64,000 bases of DNA, taken from assembly GCF_005222205.1 (NCBI RefSeq), contig NZ_CP032345.1, forward strand, positions 1,799,501-1,863,500, written 5' to 3'. The notes below the pieces were generated by a model. The model was not told where the DNA came from, ran no database searches, and saw only the letters and a list, made by a program, of their open reading frames with translations. How positions within the stretch are numbered: position 1 is the first letter of the stretch; the number at the start of each line of letters is the position of its first letter. A program made the position numbers and the translations under genes. Shown here one piece after another: positions 37,406 through 45,818 of the stretch. This stretch comes from Azospirillum brasilense (GTDB taxonomy: Bacteria > Pseudomonadota > Alphaproteobacteria > Azospirillales > Azospirillaceae).

Positions 37406-38317
37406 TCAGCGGTTGACGATCAGCGCCACGCCCAGCACCGCGACGATGGCGCCCGCCCAGGCTCCGGCCCCCGGGCGCTGGCGGGTCCAGACCCACAGCA
37501 TCGGCAGGATCAGCACCGGGCTGGTGGCCGACAGGGTGGCGACCACCCCGGCGTTGCCGTGGGCCAGCCCGATCAGCAGCAGAGTCATGCCCAGCCCCAG
37601 CCCGATGAAGCCGTTCACCACCACCTGGGCGAAGATGCGCGGCGTCAGGCCGGGGCCGAAGCCGAGGCGCTGGCCGGGCAGCAGCCCGCCCGCGAACAAC
37701 AGCAGCCCCGACGTGCCGACGCGCACCGCCGCCGCCGCGATGGGGTCGGCGCCCGCCGCCATCACCGGCCGGGCGATGACCGAACCGGCGGCCTGGCAGA
37801 CGGCGGCGATCAGGCAGGCGCCGACGCCGATCAGCAGGCGCCCCCGCACCGACTCCCAGTCATGGGGGGCGGTGCCGGTGCCGTTCGGGACCGGGCTGGC
37901 GCGGAAGAAGATCGCCAGCATCACCCCGGCGGTGACGAGCGCGATGCCGACCGCCGTCCACGGCCCCAGCGCCTCCCCCAACACCGCCCAGGCGAGCAGC
38001 GCGGTGATCGGCGCGTTGGTGGCGTAGATGACCGAGTTGCGGCGCGGCCCGATGCGCCCGAGCGCCCAGAACAGCGCGGTGTCGCCCATCACGATGCCGA
38101 CCGCGCCGGACAGCGCCAGGATCGCCGCGCCCTGAAGGTCGAGCGTCTGCCAGCCGCCGAGCAGCGTCGTGGCCAGCGCCGTGCCGACAAAGACGATGCT
38201 CATGCGCAGGCGGTTGAAGGCGACCGAGCCGATGGCCCGCACCGGGCCGATGGCGATCAGCCCGCTGGCCGCCCAGCAGAGCGCGGCCCCCAGGGCGGCG
38301 AGGTTGGCGGTCAGCAT
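37406..38317 (-). CDS. EamA/DMT-superfamily permease
   Basis: 303-residue transporter of ten helices. The first EamA repeat opens LAALGAALCWAASGLIAIGPVRAIGSVAFNRLRMSIVFVG. The repeat junction IGPRRNSVIYATNAPITALLAWAVLGEALGPWTAVGIALVTAGVML is typical, and the second half ends PMLWVWTRQRPGAGAWAGAIVAVLGVALIV. The substrate is unknown. It is separate from the MarR gene (123 bases) and probably has its own promoter. Confidence 0.87.
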   Translation of the reverse strand: MLTANLAALGAALCWAASGLIAIGPVRAIGSVAFNRLRMSIVFVGTALATTLLGGWQTLDLQGAAILALSGAVGIVMGDTALFWALGRIGPRRNSVIYATNAPITALLAWAVLGEALGPWTAVGIALVTAGVMLAIFFRASPVPNGTGTAPHDWESVRGRLLIGVGACLIAAVCQAAGSVIARPVMAAGADPIAAAAVRVGTSGLLLFAGGLLPGQRLGFGPGLTPRIFAQVVVNGFIGLGLGMTLLLIGLAHGNAGVVATLSATSPVLILPMLWVWTRQRPGAGAWAGAIVAVLGVALIVNR

Positions 38318-38461
38318 GACGGGAGCTTCGCAAGGGCGGGGTGGGGCGCAGGGCGGGGCGCGGAGTGGGGCATCGTGCCGGCACCCTATCCGGAACCCGG
38401 CCGCGGCGGTAGTCCGGCAGTAGTGCGGCGGTGGTATGGCGGGGGTGTGGGCGGGGGGCGC

Positions 38462-38944
38462 CTACTGCACCACGATCCGCCGCACCACGGCCTTGGTGGC
38501 GCGGGCCAGATCCGCCGGAGCCAGGGCGATCTGCAGGCCGCGGCGCCCGCCGTTGACGACCATCTCCGGCAGGCCCTCGGCGCTGGAATCGATGAAGGTG
38601 GGCAGGGCCTTGCGCTGGCCCAGCGGGCTGATGCCGCCGACCATGTAGCCGGTGGTGCGCTCCGCCAGCGCGGGGTCGGCGAGATCAGCCTTCTTGGCCC
38701 CCGCGGCGGCGGCCAGAGCCTTCAGGTCCAGCTTCGCCGCGACCGGGATGACGACGCAGGCCAGCGCCTTCGGCTCCAGCTGGACGATCAGCGTCTTGTA
38801 GACGACCGCCGGGTCCAGCCCCATGGCCGCCGCGGCGTGCAGGCCGATGGCGTCCGCCGAGGGGTCGTACTCATACTCCATCAGGCGGTGGGCAATCCCC
38901 GCCGCCTTCGCCGCGTTCACCGCCGGTGTGACCTTCGCCGCCAT
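38462..38944 (-). CDS. ybaK: Cys-tRNA(Pro) deacylase YbaK/EbsC
   Basis: 160 residues of the YbaK/ProX editing family, which removes Cys mis-charged on tRNA-Pro. VTPAVNAAKAAGIAHRLMEYEYDPSADAIGLHAAAAMGLDPAVVYKTLIV is the standard N-terminal region with the catalytic-type Lys (VYKTLIV), and GYMVGGISPLGQRKALPTFIDSSA is the family's glycine-rich substrate loop. The length is normal. Confidence 0.9.
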   Translation of the reverse strand: MAAKVTPAVNAAKAAGIAHRLMEYEYDPSADAIGLHAAAAMGLDPAVVYKTLIVQLEPKALACVVIPVAAKLDLKALAAAAGAKKADLADPALAERTTGYMVGGISPLGQRKALPTFIDSSAEGLPEMVVNGGRRGLQIALAPADLARATKAVVRRIVVQ

Positions 38945-39179
38945 ATGACCTTGCTCCCCCGGGCGCGGATTCGCCCTTGCGCGCCGGGAGCTTAGCAGAC
39001 CGTTCAAGCGAGGGGGAGGGGGGGGCGGAGGGACGGGCACGCTGCCGCGGTGCACCCCTTTCGACGACGCAATTTTGCCCAAATTGCGCCCGTGTTCATG
39101 CCAACGCGCCTTGGACAGACGGGCCGCCTGCCGCGATTCTGACCGCCGGCCCGCGTCCCGGTCGGAGAGTTGGAGAATC

Positions 39180-39767
39180 ATGGTTCCACGCACGCTGCTT
39201 GTCGTCGATGACGATCCCACCCTGGAAGGCCGGGTCCGGGACGCCTTGCCGGTGTGCCGGATCGTCGCTGCGGGCGGCGTGGCGGACGCGCTGGAGGCGG
39301 TGCGGACGCACCGGCCGCCGGTGGTGGCCCTGTCGGTCGATCTGGCGCATCTCGCGGAATCGCCGAACGGAAGCGGCGACGGGCTGGACGCCCTGTCGCT
39401 GATCCTGGGCGAGGCGCCGTCGATCAAGCTCATCGCGCTCGCCCCGCACGACCAGCGGGTGCTGGCGGTGCGCGCGGTGGCCCGCGGCGCCCACGAGGTG
39501 TGCGGCAAGCCGATCGATGCGCAAGAGCTGGCCGGGGTGGTGCAGCGCGCCTTCCAGCGCGCCGACCTGGAGCTGGAAGGGCGCCGGCTGGCCAGCGGGG
39601 ACGCCCCGCCGACCCTGCGCGTCCTGCGCGACGAGACGGAGCGGCGCGCCCTGCTCGACTCGCTGGCCCGCTCCGGCGGCAACCTGTCGGCGACGGCGCG
39701 CCTGCTCGGAGTCAGCCGCCCGACGCTCTACAGCCTGCTGCGCCAGCACGGCATCCGCGCGGATTAG
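39180..39767 (+). CDS. PrsR-like response regulator, receiver plus Fis-type HTH, no phosphoacceptor Asp
   Basis: 195 residues. Residues 1-130 form a receiver domain with the acidic pair (LVVDDDP, 8-13) and Lys in CGKPID. At the beta-3 end, where PrsR-type receivers read VVTLDLGLP, this protein reads VVALSVDL, placing Ser52 at the phosphorylation position; Asp54 is two residues off. The C-terminal 50 residues are a Fis-like HTH (SLARSGGNLSATARLLGVSRPTLYSLLRQHGI). The AAA+ sigma-54 domain found in full PrsR proteins is missing. GGAG precedes the start. No cognate kinase is adjacent. Confidence 0.8.
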   Translation: MVPRTLLVVDDDPTLEGRVRDALPVCRIVAAGGVADALEAVRTHRPPVVALSVDLAHLAESPNGSGDGLDALSLILGEAPSIKLIALAPHDQRVLAVRAVARGAHEVCGKPIDAQELAGVVQRAFQRADLELEGRRLASGDAPPTLRVLRDETERRALLDSLARSGGNLSATARLLGVSRPTLYSLLRQHGIRAD

Positions 39768-39779
39768 CGTGGGCTTGGC

Positions 39780-40445
39780 TCATTCCGCGCGCGAGCCGGG
39801 GTTGCCGATCATCGAGAGGAACTCGCGCCGGGTCGACGGGTCGCTGCGGAAGGCGCCAAGCATCCGGCTGGTCACCATGGTGACCCCGGTCTTGTGCACG
39901 CCGCGGGTCGTCATGCACTGGTGCTGCGCTTCGATCACCACGGCGACCCCTTCGGGCTGGAGCACCTGATCGATGGCGTTGGCGATCTGAGCGGTCATCT
40001 TCTCCTGGATCTGCAGGCGCTTGGCGTAGGCCTCGACGAGCCGCGCCAGCTTGGAGATGCCGACGACGCGCTGGCGGGGCAGGTAGGCCACATGCGCCTT
40101 GCCGATGATCGGCACCATGTGGTGCTCGCAATAGGATTCCAGCCGGATGTCGCGCAGGACGACCATTTCGTCGTAGCCGTCGGTCTCCTCGAAGGTGCGC
40201 TTGAGGATGTCCTCGGGATCGACGGCGTAACCGGCGAAGAACTCCTCGTAGGAGCGGACCACCCGGTCCGGCGTGCCGAGCAGACCCTCGCGCGACGGGT
40301 CGTCACCGGCCCAGCGGATGAGCGTGCGGACGGCCTCCTCGGCTTCGGCGCGGGTGGGGCGCTCGGTTGCGCCGTTGCTGATGTCGGCCGGATGGCCGGG
40401 GCCGCGGAGGATGTTGTCGGCGTGCGGGGTCTTGGAAGCCGTCAC
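39780..40445 (-). CDS. folE: GTP cyclohydrolase I
   Basis: First enzyme of folate/tetrahydropterin synthesis, 221 residues. Zinc ligands are in [10 protein letters not shown] and in [47 protein letters not shown] is the GCH1 core. A GTG start at 40445 with AAAGG nine bases upstream gives the usual length. The frame is open further upstream but without conserved sequence. It is convergent with the response regulator (12 bases between stops). Confidence 0.93.
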   Translation of the reverse strand: MTASKTPHADNILRGPGHPADISNGATERPTRAEAEEAVRTLIRWAGDDPSREGLLGTPDRVVRSYEEFFAGYAVDPEDILKRTFEETDGYDEMVVLRDIRLESYCEHHMVPIIGKAHVAYLPRQRVVGISKLARLVEAYAKRLQIQEKMTAQIANAIDQVLQPEGVAVVIEAQHQCMTTRGVHKTGVTMVTSRMLGAFRSDPSTRREFLSMIGNPGSRAE

Positions 40446-40705
40446 GGGGCGAAGCCTTTCGATTTCCTGGTCCAACAGGTCCTGGTCACACGAGGGCCGG
40501 CGCAGGGCATCCAATGCCGGAGCCGGCTGGTCAGGTATGGATACGGTCCGCCGCCTGCCTGGATCACCGGGATTTTCGAAAAAATTCGGCAGGCAGCGGA
40601 GAGGAGTATGGCGCAAGTGGGTTCGGACGCCCCACAATCAAGGCGCCGGATTCAGCCTTTCGGTCCGCCTTGCGGCGATTGGCTGCACGCGCCGGGCGGA
40701 CGGCG

Positions 40706-41098
40706 TCAGTTCAGCTGGCGGGGCTGGTGCGGGCTGTCCAGCGAGAAGGCGGGGACCGCCACGTCGAAGGCCTCGCCGCCGCCAGTCTCGAACCGGTAGG
40801 AACCGACCATGATGCCGGACGGCGTGGGAAGCGGCGTTCCGCTGGTGTATTCGAAGCTTCCGCCGGGCTCCAGCACCGGCTGTTCGCCCACCACGCCCGG
40901 CCCGCGGACCTCCTGAACGCGCCCCAGCGCGTCGGTGATGTGCCAATAGCGTGTGCGCAGCCGGACGGTTTCCTGGCCTTCGTTCTCGATCCGGACATGG
41001 TAGGCCCAGACATAGCGGCTTTCGGCGGGCATGGACTGCTCTTCAAGAAAGACCGGCTGGACGGTGACGCGGATCGCGCGGGTGACTTTCGTGTACAT
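40706..41098 (-). CDS. apaG: ApaG-family protein
   Basis: 130-residue single fibronectin-like DUF525 domain. [82 protein letters not shown] is diagnostic. The function remains unclear (linked to Co2+/Mg2+ sensitivity in enterics). The start at 41098 has GGGAG seven bases upstream; the longer open frame is not conserved-looking. Confidence 0.93.
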   Translation of the reverse strand: MYTKVTRAIRVTVQPVFLEEQSMPAESRYVWAYHVRIENEGQETVRLRTRYWHITDALGRVQEVRGPGVVGEQPVLEPGGSFEYTSGTPLPTPSGIMVGSYRFETGGGEAFDVAVPAFSLDSPHQPRQLN

Positions 41099-41514
41099 GG
41101 CGGCACTCCCGGCCCAGAGAATAGTGGTGGGGGAAAGCGCCTGTCCAGTGGTGGAGCGGATGATTCCCCCTCCGGACGCTCCGATGCGGCGGGAGGGGAG
41201 TTCCGGCGATGCATGGAGGACACACCGGGAAGCCATGCGCAACGGGCCGGTTCCGGCCCTTTCACGATCGCTTGAACCCCCTGTCCGCTGGTGTTATATG
41301 CGAGGTCCCTGCAACGGCCGAAGAGCCTTGCCCATGTCTCGTCCGCACAGCATCAGCATCCGACGACGACGCCACGCCGCGCTGCGCGCGGTTGCGGCCG
41401 TCCTTGGGTCGCGTGCGGACGCTTCGGGTTTCCGCCGGCACTGATCCGGCGCTCCCCCGGCGCGGCGGCGCGGTCCGCCTCCGACCACAGTCCTTTTGCC
41501 GGGAAGCCCCTGAC
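41099..41514. other. Intergenic region between apaG and GNAT gene
   Basis: 416 bases with no strong gene. It presumably carries the divergent promoters and a possible short ORF (listed separately). GC-rich inverted pieces around 41,440-41,480 (GCCGGCACTGATCCGGCGC) might form a hairpin. No recognised riboswitch core was found. Confidence 0.5.
41334..41444 (+). CDS. Possible short Arg/His-rich leader peptide
   Basis: 36 codons starting MSRPHSISIRRRRHAALRAV and ending FRRH, about 70 bases before the acetyltransferase. No clear ribosome site is seen. It resembles short basic upstream peptides but is unproven. Confidence 0.2.
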   Translation: MSRPHSISIRRRRHAALRAVAAVLGSRADASGFRRH

Positions 41515-42174
41515 ATGATGATCTCCCTGGAAGAGCCGCGGCACGACGCGGCGATCGAAGCCCTGCTCGACCGGTCCTTCGGCCCGGATCGTTTCAAGAA
41601 GACCGCCTACAAGCTGCGGGAGGGCGTCGCCCCGATCCCGGAGCTCGGCTTCGTCGCCATCGAGCATGACGAGCTGGGCAACGAGATCCTGGAGGGCACG
41701 ATCCGCTATTGGCCGGTGACCATCGGCGGCACGGTGCCGGCGCTCCTGCTCGGCCCGATCGCCGTGTCGGACCGGCTGCAGGGTGGCGGGCTCGGCAGCA
41801 AGCTGATCCGGATGAGCCTGAACAAGGCGGCGGCGCTCGGTCACCGGGCGGTGATCCTGGTCGGTGACGCCCCCTATTACGCGCGGTTCGGCTTCTCGCG
41901 GGAGCTGACGCTGGACATGGCCCTGCCGGGCCCGGTGGATCTCGACCGCTTCCTGGGCCTGGAACTTGTGCCGGGCGCTCTGGCCGGCGCCGCCGGCATG
42001 GTGACGGTCCCGGCGACGGACGAGGGTTATGGAGTGCCCGCGAACGAGGACGTGCGGCCGGCGGCCGGCGGCACCGCCTTGTTTCCGCGGCTGATCTCGC
42101 CGCTGGCGTCGGTTTTCGCCGCGTCCCCGCGGGAACTTGCCGAATCCCGCCTGTGGCATGCTCGAACCGCTTGA
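41515..42174 (+). CDS. GNAT-family N-acetyltransferase
   Basis: 219 residues. The acetyl-CoA binding motif A reads LLLGPIAVSDRLQGGGLGSKLIRMSLNKAAALGHRAVILVGDAPYYARFGF, typical of the YhbS/Eis-like GNAT group (Q/RxxGxG/A in LQGGGLGSKL). The C-terminal 60 residues are less conserved. The substrate is unknown. It lies 35 bases upstream of the tRNA-Gly gene that serves as attachment site. Start MMISLEEP; the second Met three bases on is equally possible. Confidence 0.85.
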   Translation: MMISLEEPRHDAAIEALLDRSFGPDRFKKTAYKLREGVAPIPELGFVAIEHDELGNEILEGTIRYWPVTIGGTVPALLLGPIAVSDRLQGGGLGSKLIRMSLNKAAALGHRAVILVGDAPYYARFGFSRELTLDMALPGPVDLDRFLGLELVPGALAGAAGMVTVPATDEGYGVPANEDVRPAAGGTALFPRLISPLASVFAASPRELAESRLWHARTA

Positions 42175-42209
42175 AAGCGGCGAAAGCGTCGCCTATAAAC
42201 ATGCGGCGC

Positions 42210-42283
42210 GCGGGTGTAGCTCAATGGTAGAGCAGAAGCTTCCCAAGCTTACGACGAGGGTTCGATTCCCTTCACCCGCTCCA
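42210..42283 (+). tRNA. tRNA-Gly (anticodon CCC), integration target
   Basis: The cloverleaf can be drawn: acceptor GCGGGTG with CACCCGC, D-arm GCTC/GAGC, anticodon loop TTCCCAA giving CCC, a 4-base variable loop, T-arm GAGGG-TTCGATT-CCCTT, and encoded CCA at 42281-42283. The outermost pair of the anticodon stem is a G-A mismatch, the only irregularity. The 3' half is duplicated at 55,735-55,780, marking a site-specific integration. Confidence 0.92.
42238..42283. repeat. attL: 46-bp direct repeat in tRNA-Gly
   Basis: From the anticodon stem to the terminal CCA, 46 bases identical to 55,735-55,780. The flanks differ at the next base on both sides. A full functional tRNA is preserved at this end. 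Confidence 0.92.
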
Positions 42284-42299
42284 TGAATTTTGACTTTTT

Positions 42300-42348
42300 G
42301 GGACACGGTGGGACACAATCAAGGGACAACAGCCCTTGATGTCGTCCC
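42300..42348 (+). promoter_or_regulatory. attL-side direct repeats and hairpin ahead of int
   Basis: GGGACAC occurs at 42300 and 42310, GGGACA at 42323, with a related TTGGGACA at 55,622 beside attR. They are candidate arm-type binding sites for the integrase. CAAGGG and CCCTTG (42320-42338) form a small inverted repeat between them and the int start. Confidence 0.5.
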
Positions 42349-43461
42349 ATGGCAACAATTGAAAAAAGTGGTCCCTTCCAGTTTCGCGTCAAAGTTCGCC
42401 GCAACGGTGTCTCCGAAACTCGCACCTTCGAATCAAAACGCGAGGCCGACGAGTGGGCGCGCGTCATGGAAGGTCGCATAACCGGCGATGATTACCAAGA
42501 CAGTCGTTTGGCAAAAAAGACGACGTTGGTTGACGCCTGCGATTGGTTTGAAAAAAATCTTGACAAAAGCAAGCCTGACTTCCGCAACAAGTTGAGCAAG
42601 CTCAAGTATTGGCGCGAATCTGAATTCAATTTCTGGTCAATAGCAAGCATCCGACCCGCTCATTTGATCCAGTGGCGCCGCATCGTCCTCGATGAAGACA
42701 ACGCCGACTGCGGTGAGGTTGCCGGGCCAGAAGCCGAGGTTGGACCACAGACCGTAGTCCACCGGCTCAATGTGCTGGCGCAAGTCTACCAGCATTGGTC
42801 GCTGGCCCATGATCAAGTTGTCAGTTGCCCTGTAACCAAGGGCGTCCGTCCCAGCCTACCAGACGGGCGGAACCGGCGGCTGGACCCTCATTCTGACGAG
42901 CATGGCCAAGACGAGGAGGCACGCCTTCTTGCCGCTGCGGCGAAGTCTTCGCGTCCATGGCTTGTTGCTGCCATCATCATTGCCATTGAAACGAGCATGC
43001 GGCAGGCTGAACTCGCTGGCCTTACGTGGGGTCGCGTCAATCTGTCCGCTCAATACCCATACTGCGACTTGCCGATGACCAAGAACGGGAAGCCTCGCCG
43101 TGTGCCGTTGTCAACACGAGCGGTTCATGCGTTTCAGTCACTCCTACCGGAAGGTGTTGCGGGCGCGTTGGGTAAACGTGCCGTGTTTCCTGTCGAGACA
43201 GGGCGAGGAATCGCTCACGCCTTCCGTGATGCCGTAAGCGATGAGGCATTCCCCGACCTGCGATGGCATGACCTCCGGCACGAGGCGGTGTCGCGGCTCT
43301 TTGAACTCACCGACTTACGCGACACGGAAATCATGGCGATTACCGGGCATCTTCGCCCCGAAATGCTCGCCCGATACACACATCTTCGGGCAGACCGACT
43401 CGGTAGCCGCTTGCCCGGCGGTGCGATGAACCCAATGAGCCAGTTCGCTGGGGCGCCGTAA
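42349..43461 (+). CDS. int: Tyrosine recombinase (site-specific integrase)
   Basis: 370-residue phage-type integrase. Catalytic residues are Arg218 (SMRQAELAG), Lys248 region (TKNGKPRRVPL), His307 and Arg310 (HDLRHEA), His334 (ITGHLRPEM) and nucleophile Tyr343 (ARYTHLRAD). The N-terminal third is an arm-binding domain followed by a core-binding SAM-like region. It starts 66 bases from the tRNA-Gly attL and points inward, the standard layout for tRNA-integrating islands. A strong terminator follows. Codon use is less GC-biased than in the core. Confidence 0.94.
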   Translation: MATIEKSGPFQFRVKVRRNGVSETRTFESKREADEWARVMEGRITGDDYQDSRLAKKTTLVDACDWFEKNLDKSKPDFRNKLSKLKYWRESEFNFWSIASIRPAHLIQWRRIVLDEDNADCGEVAGPEAEVGPQTVVHRLNVLAQVYQHWSLAHDQVVSCPVTKGVRPSLPDGRNRRLDPHSDEHGQDEEARLLAAAAKSSRPWLVAAIIIAIETSMRQAELAGLTWGRVNLSAQYPYCDLPMTKNGKPRRVPLSTRAVHAFQSLLPEGVAGALGKRAVFPVETGRGIAHAFRDAVSDEAFPDLRWHDLRHEAVSRLFELTDLRDTEIMAITGHLRPEMLARYTHLRADRLGSRLPGGAMNPMSQFAGAP

Positions 43462-43515
43462 TCAACCACCACACGGCCGCTGACACCACCCCTCGTTCGG
43501 GTGGCGATGATGACA

Positions 43516-43549
43516 AACAGGCCGCCGGGTAGACGCCCGGCGGCCTGTT
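43516..43549 (+). terminator. Terminator after integrase
   Basis: A 14-bp perfect stem (AACAGGCCGCCGGG with CCCGGCGGCCTGTT), a 6-base loop and a weak T tail. It sits 55 bases past the int stop and 67 before the next gene. Confidence 0.75.
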
Positions 43550-43615
43550 GTCGTTTCGGTCTGGGGCGACCGGGAAAGACACCCGAACTCGGATTTACCC
43601 ACCACTAAATAGCTG

Positions 43616-44344
43616 ATGGTTCAGACAATCATCATCCCGCGCCGGGCGCCGCGCATGACGCGGGACGAGATGTCGGCGGCGGCTGAGCGGCAGGCCGAGG
43701 TGATTGTGGCGTTGCGGTCGTTCGGTCGGGAGGACGTAGCTGATCGGTTGGCATGCTGCATTAGCGCACACATGGCTCGTCGCGGCGATCCGGCGGCGGC
43801 CCGGACATGGCCTTGGCGTTGTAAGTCGGCGGGGTGCTGCTGGTGCAGTAGAACACATCAGCACCGGGCGTGGCGTGCAGCCTTGCGGTGGGGCCGTGGG
43901 CTGGTGCAGCGCAGCTTGGTCGTGATTCCGCTACCCCATCCGCCCGGCGGCTTGCGGAATGCCGCGAAGACACTGCGAAGATCGCTTCGCGATGTTCGCG
44001 ATGGGGAAGCGGCCAAGTCCCGCAGGTGGCTGGACGTGGGGTTCGGCGGGGTGGTGATCAGCGATTCGGCTTGGCTGGTTGCGCTCCATGACCGGCTGGA
44101 CCGACAGGAAGTCACGCGGGTGGTGCGGCGCCGGTGGGGTTCGGCGCAGGTGGGTGCGGACATGCCCGCGCACGTGCCGTTCGAGTTCACCACCGCCGAC
44201 CTCGTAGAATTGGCGCTGGCACGTCGCGGTGCTGCCGAACCCACCAAAATTACTGTGGGCCTTCGTAAAGTCGAGTTCGGCCAACAACACCAGAAAGACG
44301 CGGGTAGGTCGGTGGTGGATGAGCCCATGCCGTTCATCTGGTGA
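43616..44344 (+). CDS. Cys-rich protein, possibly degenerate rolling-circle Rep-like
   Basis: 242 residues of unknown function. A compact Cys/His cluster (WRCKSAGCCWCSRTHQHRAWRAALRWGRG, about 66-96) looks like the zinc-knuckle of rolling-circle replication proteins, and the following RSLVVIPLPHPPGGLRNAAKTLRRSLRDV resembles their motif-1 strand and helix. However, the HUH metal motif and catalytic Tyr region of true Rep proteins are not evident. It may be a diverged replication protein, a regulator or a DNA-binding factor of the element. It is followed by strong palindromes. The call rests on pattern only. Confidence 0.5.
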   Translation: MVQTIIIPRRAPRMTRDEMSAAAERQAEVIVALRSFGREDVADRLACCISAHMARRGDPAAARTWPWRCKSAGCCWCSRTHQHRAWRAALRWGRGLVQRSLVVIPLPHPPGGLRNAAKTLRRSLRDVRDGEAAKSRRWLDVGFGGVVISDSAWLVALHDRLDRQEVTRVVRRRWGSAQVGADMPAHVPFEFTTADLVELALARRGAAEPTKITVGLRKVEFGQQHQKDAGRSVVDEPMPFIW

Positions 44345-45040
44345 ATTCTGTCTAGGTAACCACGTGTCGCTTGGCGCGACACGTGCCGTCCGCGCCTGCG
44401 GTTTCTGGCGGTCTTCGCTCGCGTTCCGCTCGCTTCATCCGCAGAAACCTTGCCGCGTTCGTCTTCCGGCGAACTTTCATCTTGAAGAATCATTTGATCC
44501 GGCTTTCACCCTAGATTGATGTTGCATTCTCTCCCCCACACTCCGCGACACGTGTGCGCGATGGTGAGGGGAGATGAACGCGAACCTTTCACCCTGAGTT
44601 GCCCCGGAGGGAGGTTGCCCCATTAGCGGCGTGCTCGCGTCTCCGCGATTGCTGGCGGCTTCCCGCAGACCAGCATGCACCGCCCTATCCCGGCCACGGG
44701 TATGGTCATGGACGAGGGGATTGCTCCCGACCTTCCGTGTTGTGCCAAGCGGTTATGAATGGAAAATTCAAGCTCGTGCGGTCAGCAATGGGGGGACCGA
44801 GCCGCACGCGGACAGGTGTCAAAGCCAAGACACGACTGTCCTCATTGAAAAGTGCCTTTCGCGGATCGTGTCCGCCGAGCGGCAGTTGCGTTCCGACCCG
44901 CGTTGTGGGGGTCGAAGTCCGGCTCGTTGGTCGCTCTACCGCGCGGATCGGTCGTGCCGTGAGGCTCCAACTGGCGCTTTGGGGCGGAGTCACCCCGACT
45001 AACTCCTGAGCGAATTATGTAAAACTGAAACTACCGACTG
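44345..45040. other. Palindrome-rich non-coding stretch of the element
   Basis: About 700 bases without a gene I can support. Contents: a perfect 10-bp inverted repeat CACGTGTCGC/GCGACACGTG with 5-base loop (44361-44385); the word CGCGACACGTG again at about 44543; and GGTTTCTG-G-CGG facing CCGCAGAAACC (about 44400-44452), which could form a large stem. Open frames at 44599-45009 on both strands have no protein-like conservation. It may hold an origin or a regulatory RNA; nothing proves either. Confidence 0.5.
44361..44385. repeat. Perfect 10-bp inverted repeat after the Rep-like gene
   Basis: CACGTGTCGC-TTGGC-GCGACACGTG, 16 bases past the stop. There is no U tract, so it is less likely a simple terminator. 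A further GACACGTG copy lies about 170 bases on. Confidence 0.7.
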
Positions 45041-45445
45041 CTACACTTCCGCGTTGTCGCCGAGGGCGTTGGTGAGCCAGTCGCGAAGCTCAACGCGACA
45101 GGCCCCGTCCGCACGCGGACGAACATTCTGGTCTACCGTCCATAGGATGTGAGAATTCGTTTTATTCATCTCAAAGTTGTCGTTGTAAACGGCATCGAAA
45201 TCGCAACGCCACGTCTGGCCGATGAAAACGTAGCGGTATACCACCTTGCTGGCTGCCGCCGACATCAATCGGGCGTTGATAGCGACCCCGGAAATCGTCC
45301 ACGAGGCGGCGTCGCCGATTGGTGTCAAACTCCGCGACACCAACTCCTTCATCAGCAAATTGTTATCTACGCCGATGGCGTCCCAGACCGCATTCTCGCG
45401 CTCGCCGAGATTCACATTTTGTCCTGCCAATTCCTTCAAGCTCAC
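45041..45445 (-). CDS. Hypothetical protein of the element, 134 residues
   Basis: A GTG start at 45445 gives MSLKELAGQNVNLGERENAVWDAI ... LRDWLTNALGDNAEV, a well-formed globular composition rich in Asn, Asp and Val, with aromatic residues in strands (VVYRYVFIGQTWRCDFDAVYNDNF). The AT content is higher than in neighbours, suggesting a different donor. No family is recognised. It is divergent from the pair at 45,543. Confidence 0.55.
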   Translation of the reverse strand: MSLKELAGQNVNLGERENAVWDAIGVDNNLLMKELVSRSLTPIGDAASWTISGVAINARLMSAAASKVVYRYVFIGQTWRCDFDAVYNDNFEMNKTNSHILWTVDQNVRPRADGACRVELRDWLTNALGDNAEV

Positions 45446-45542
45446 TTCACCGTTACTCCAGAATTTTACAACACTCTGACCTTGGTCAGCTAAATCTATT
45501 TAGTATGACCGCAGATTTTGACCAAGAAAAGGAGCAAAAAAC

Positions 45543-45818
45543 ATGAATTTCGACCTTCGCCGAGCTTATGCGGTGCTTCGCGGCACTGGCGCTGTTAGTT
45601 CGATGACGCAACTCGACGAGTGGCTGGGCCAGCGTCCCGGATATTTGTGGCGCGGCGGGCCGACCGTGAGCCGCAAGGCCGCACTGCCCGCCCTGATGCG
45701 CCTCGCCAAGCGGCTGGACTCGCTGACCGGCGCCGTCGAGCGGGTGCCCGCCGTTCGCGATCTTCGCGCGGCGCTTGCTGCCGAAATCGCGCATCGGGTG
45801 ACGCACGATGTCCGCTGA
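45543..45818 (+). CDS. Small basic protein, first of a coupled pair
   Basis: 91 residues starting MNFDLRRAYAVLRGTGAVSSMTQLDEWLGQRPGYLWRGGPTVSRKAAL. AAGGAGC lies eight bases upstream, a convincing ribosome site. The pattern (short helix, RPGYLW turn, basic helices) is like small DNA-binding or host-takeover proteins, but no family is recognised. Its end overlaps the next gene by 11 bases, so they form one transcription and translation unit. Confidence 0.65.
   Translation: MNFDLRRAYAVLRGTGAVSSMTQLDEWLGQRPGYLWRGGPTVSRKAALPALMRLAKRLDSLTGAVERVPAVRDLRAALAAEIAHRVTHDVR

Noticed and set aside
44599..45009. Overlapping open frames of 136, 123 and 95 codons
   Set aside because: No ribosome site, no conserved-looking segment, and mutually overlapping in several frames; kept as non-coding.
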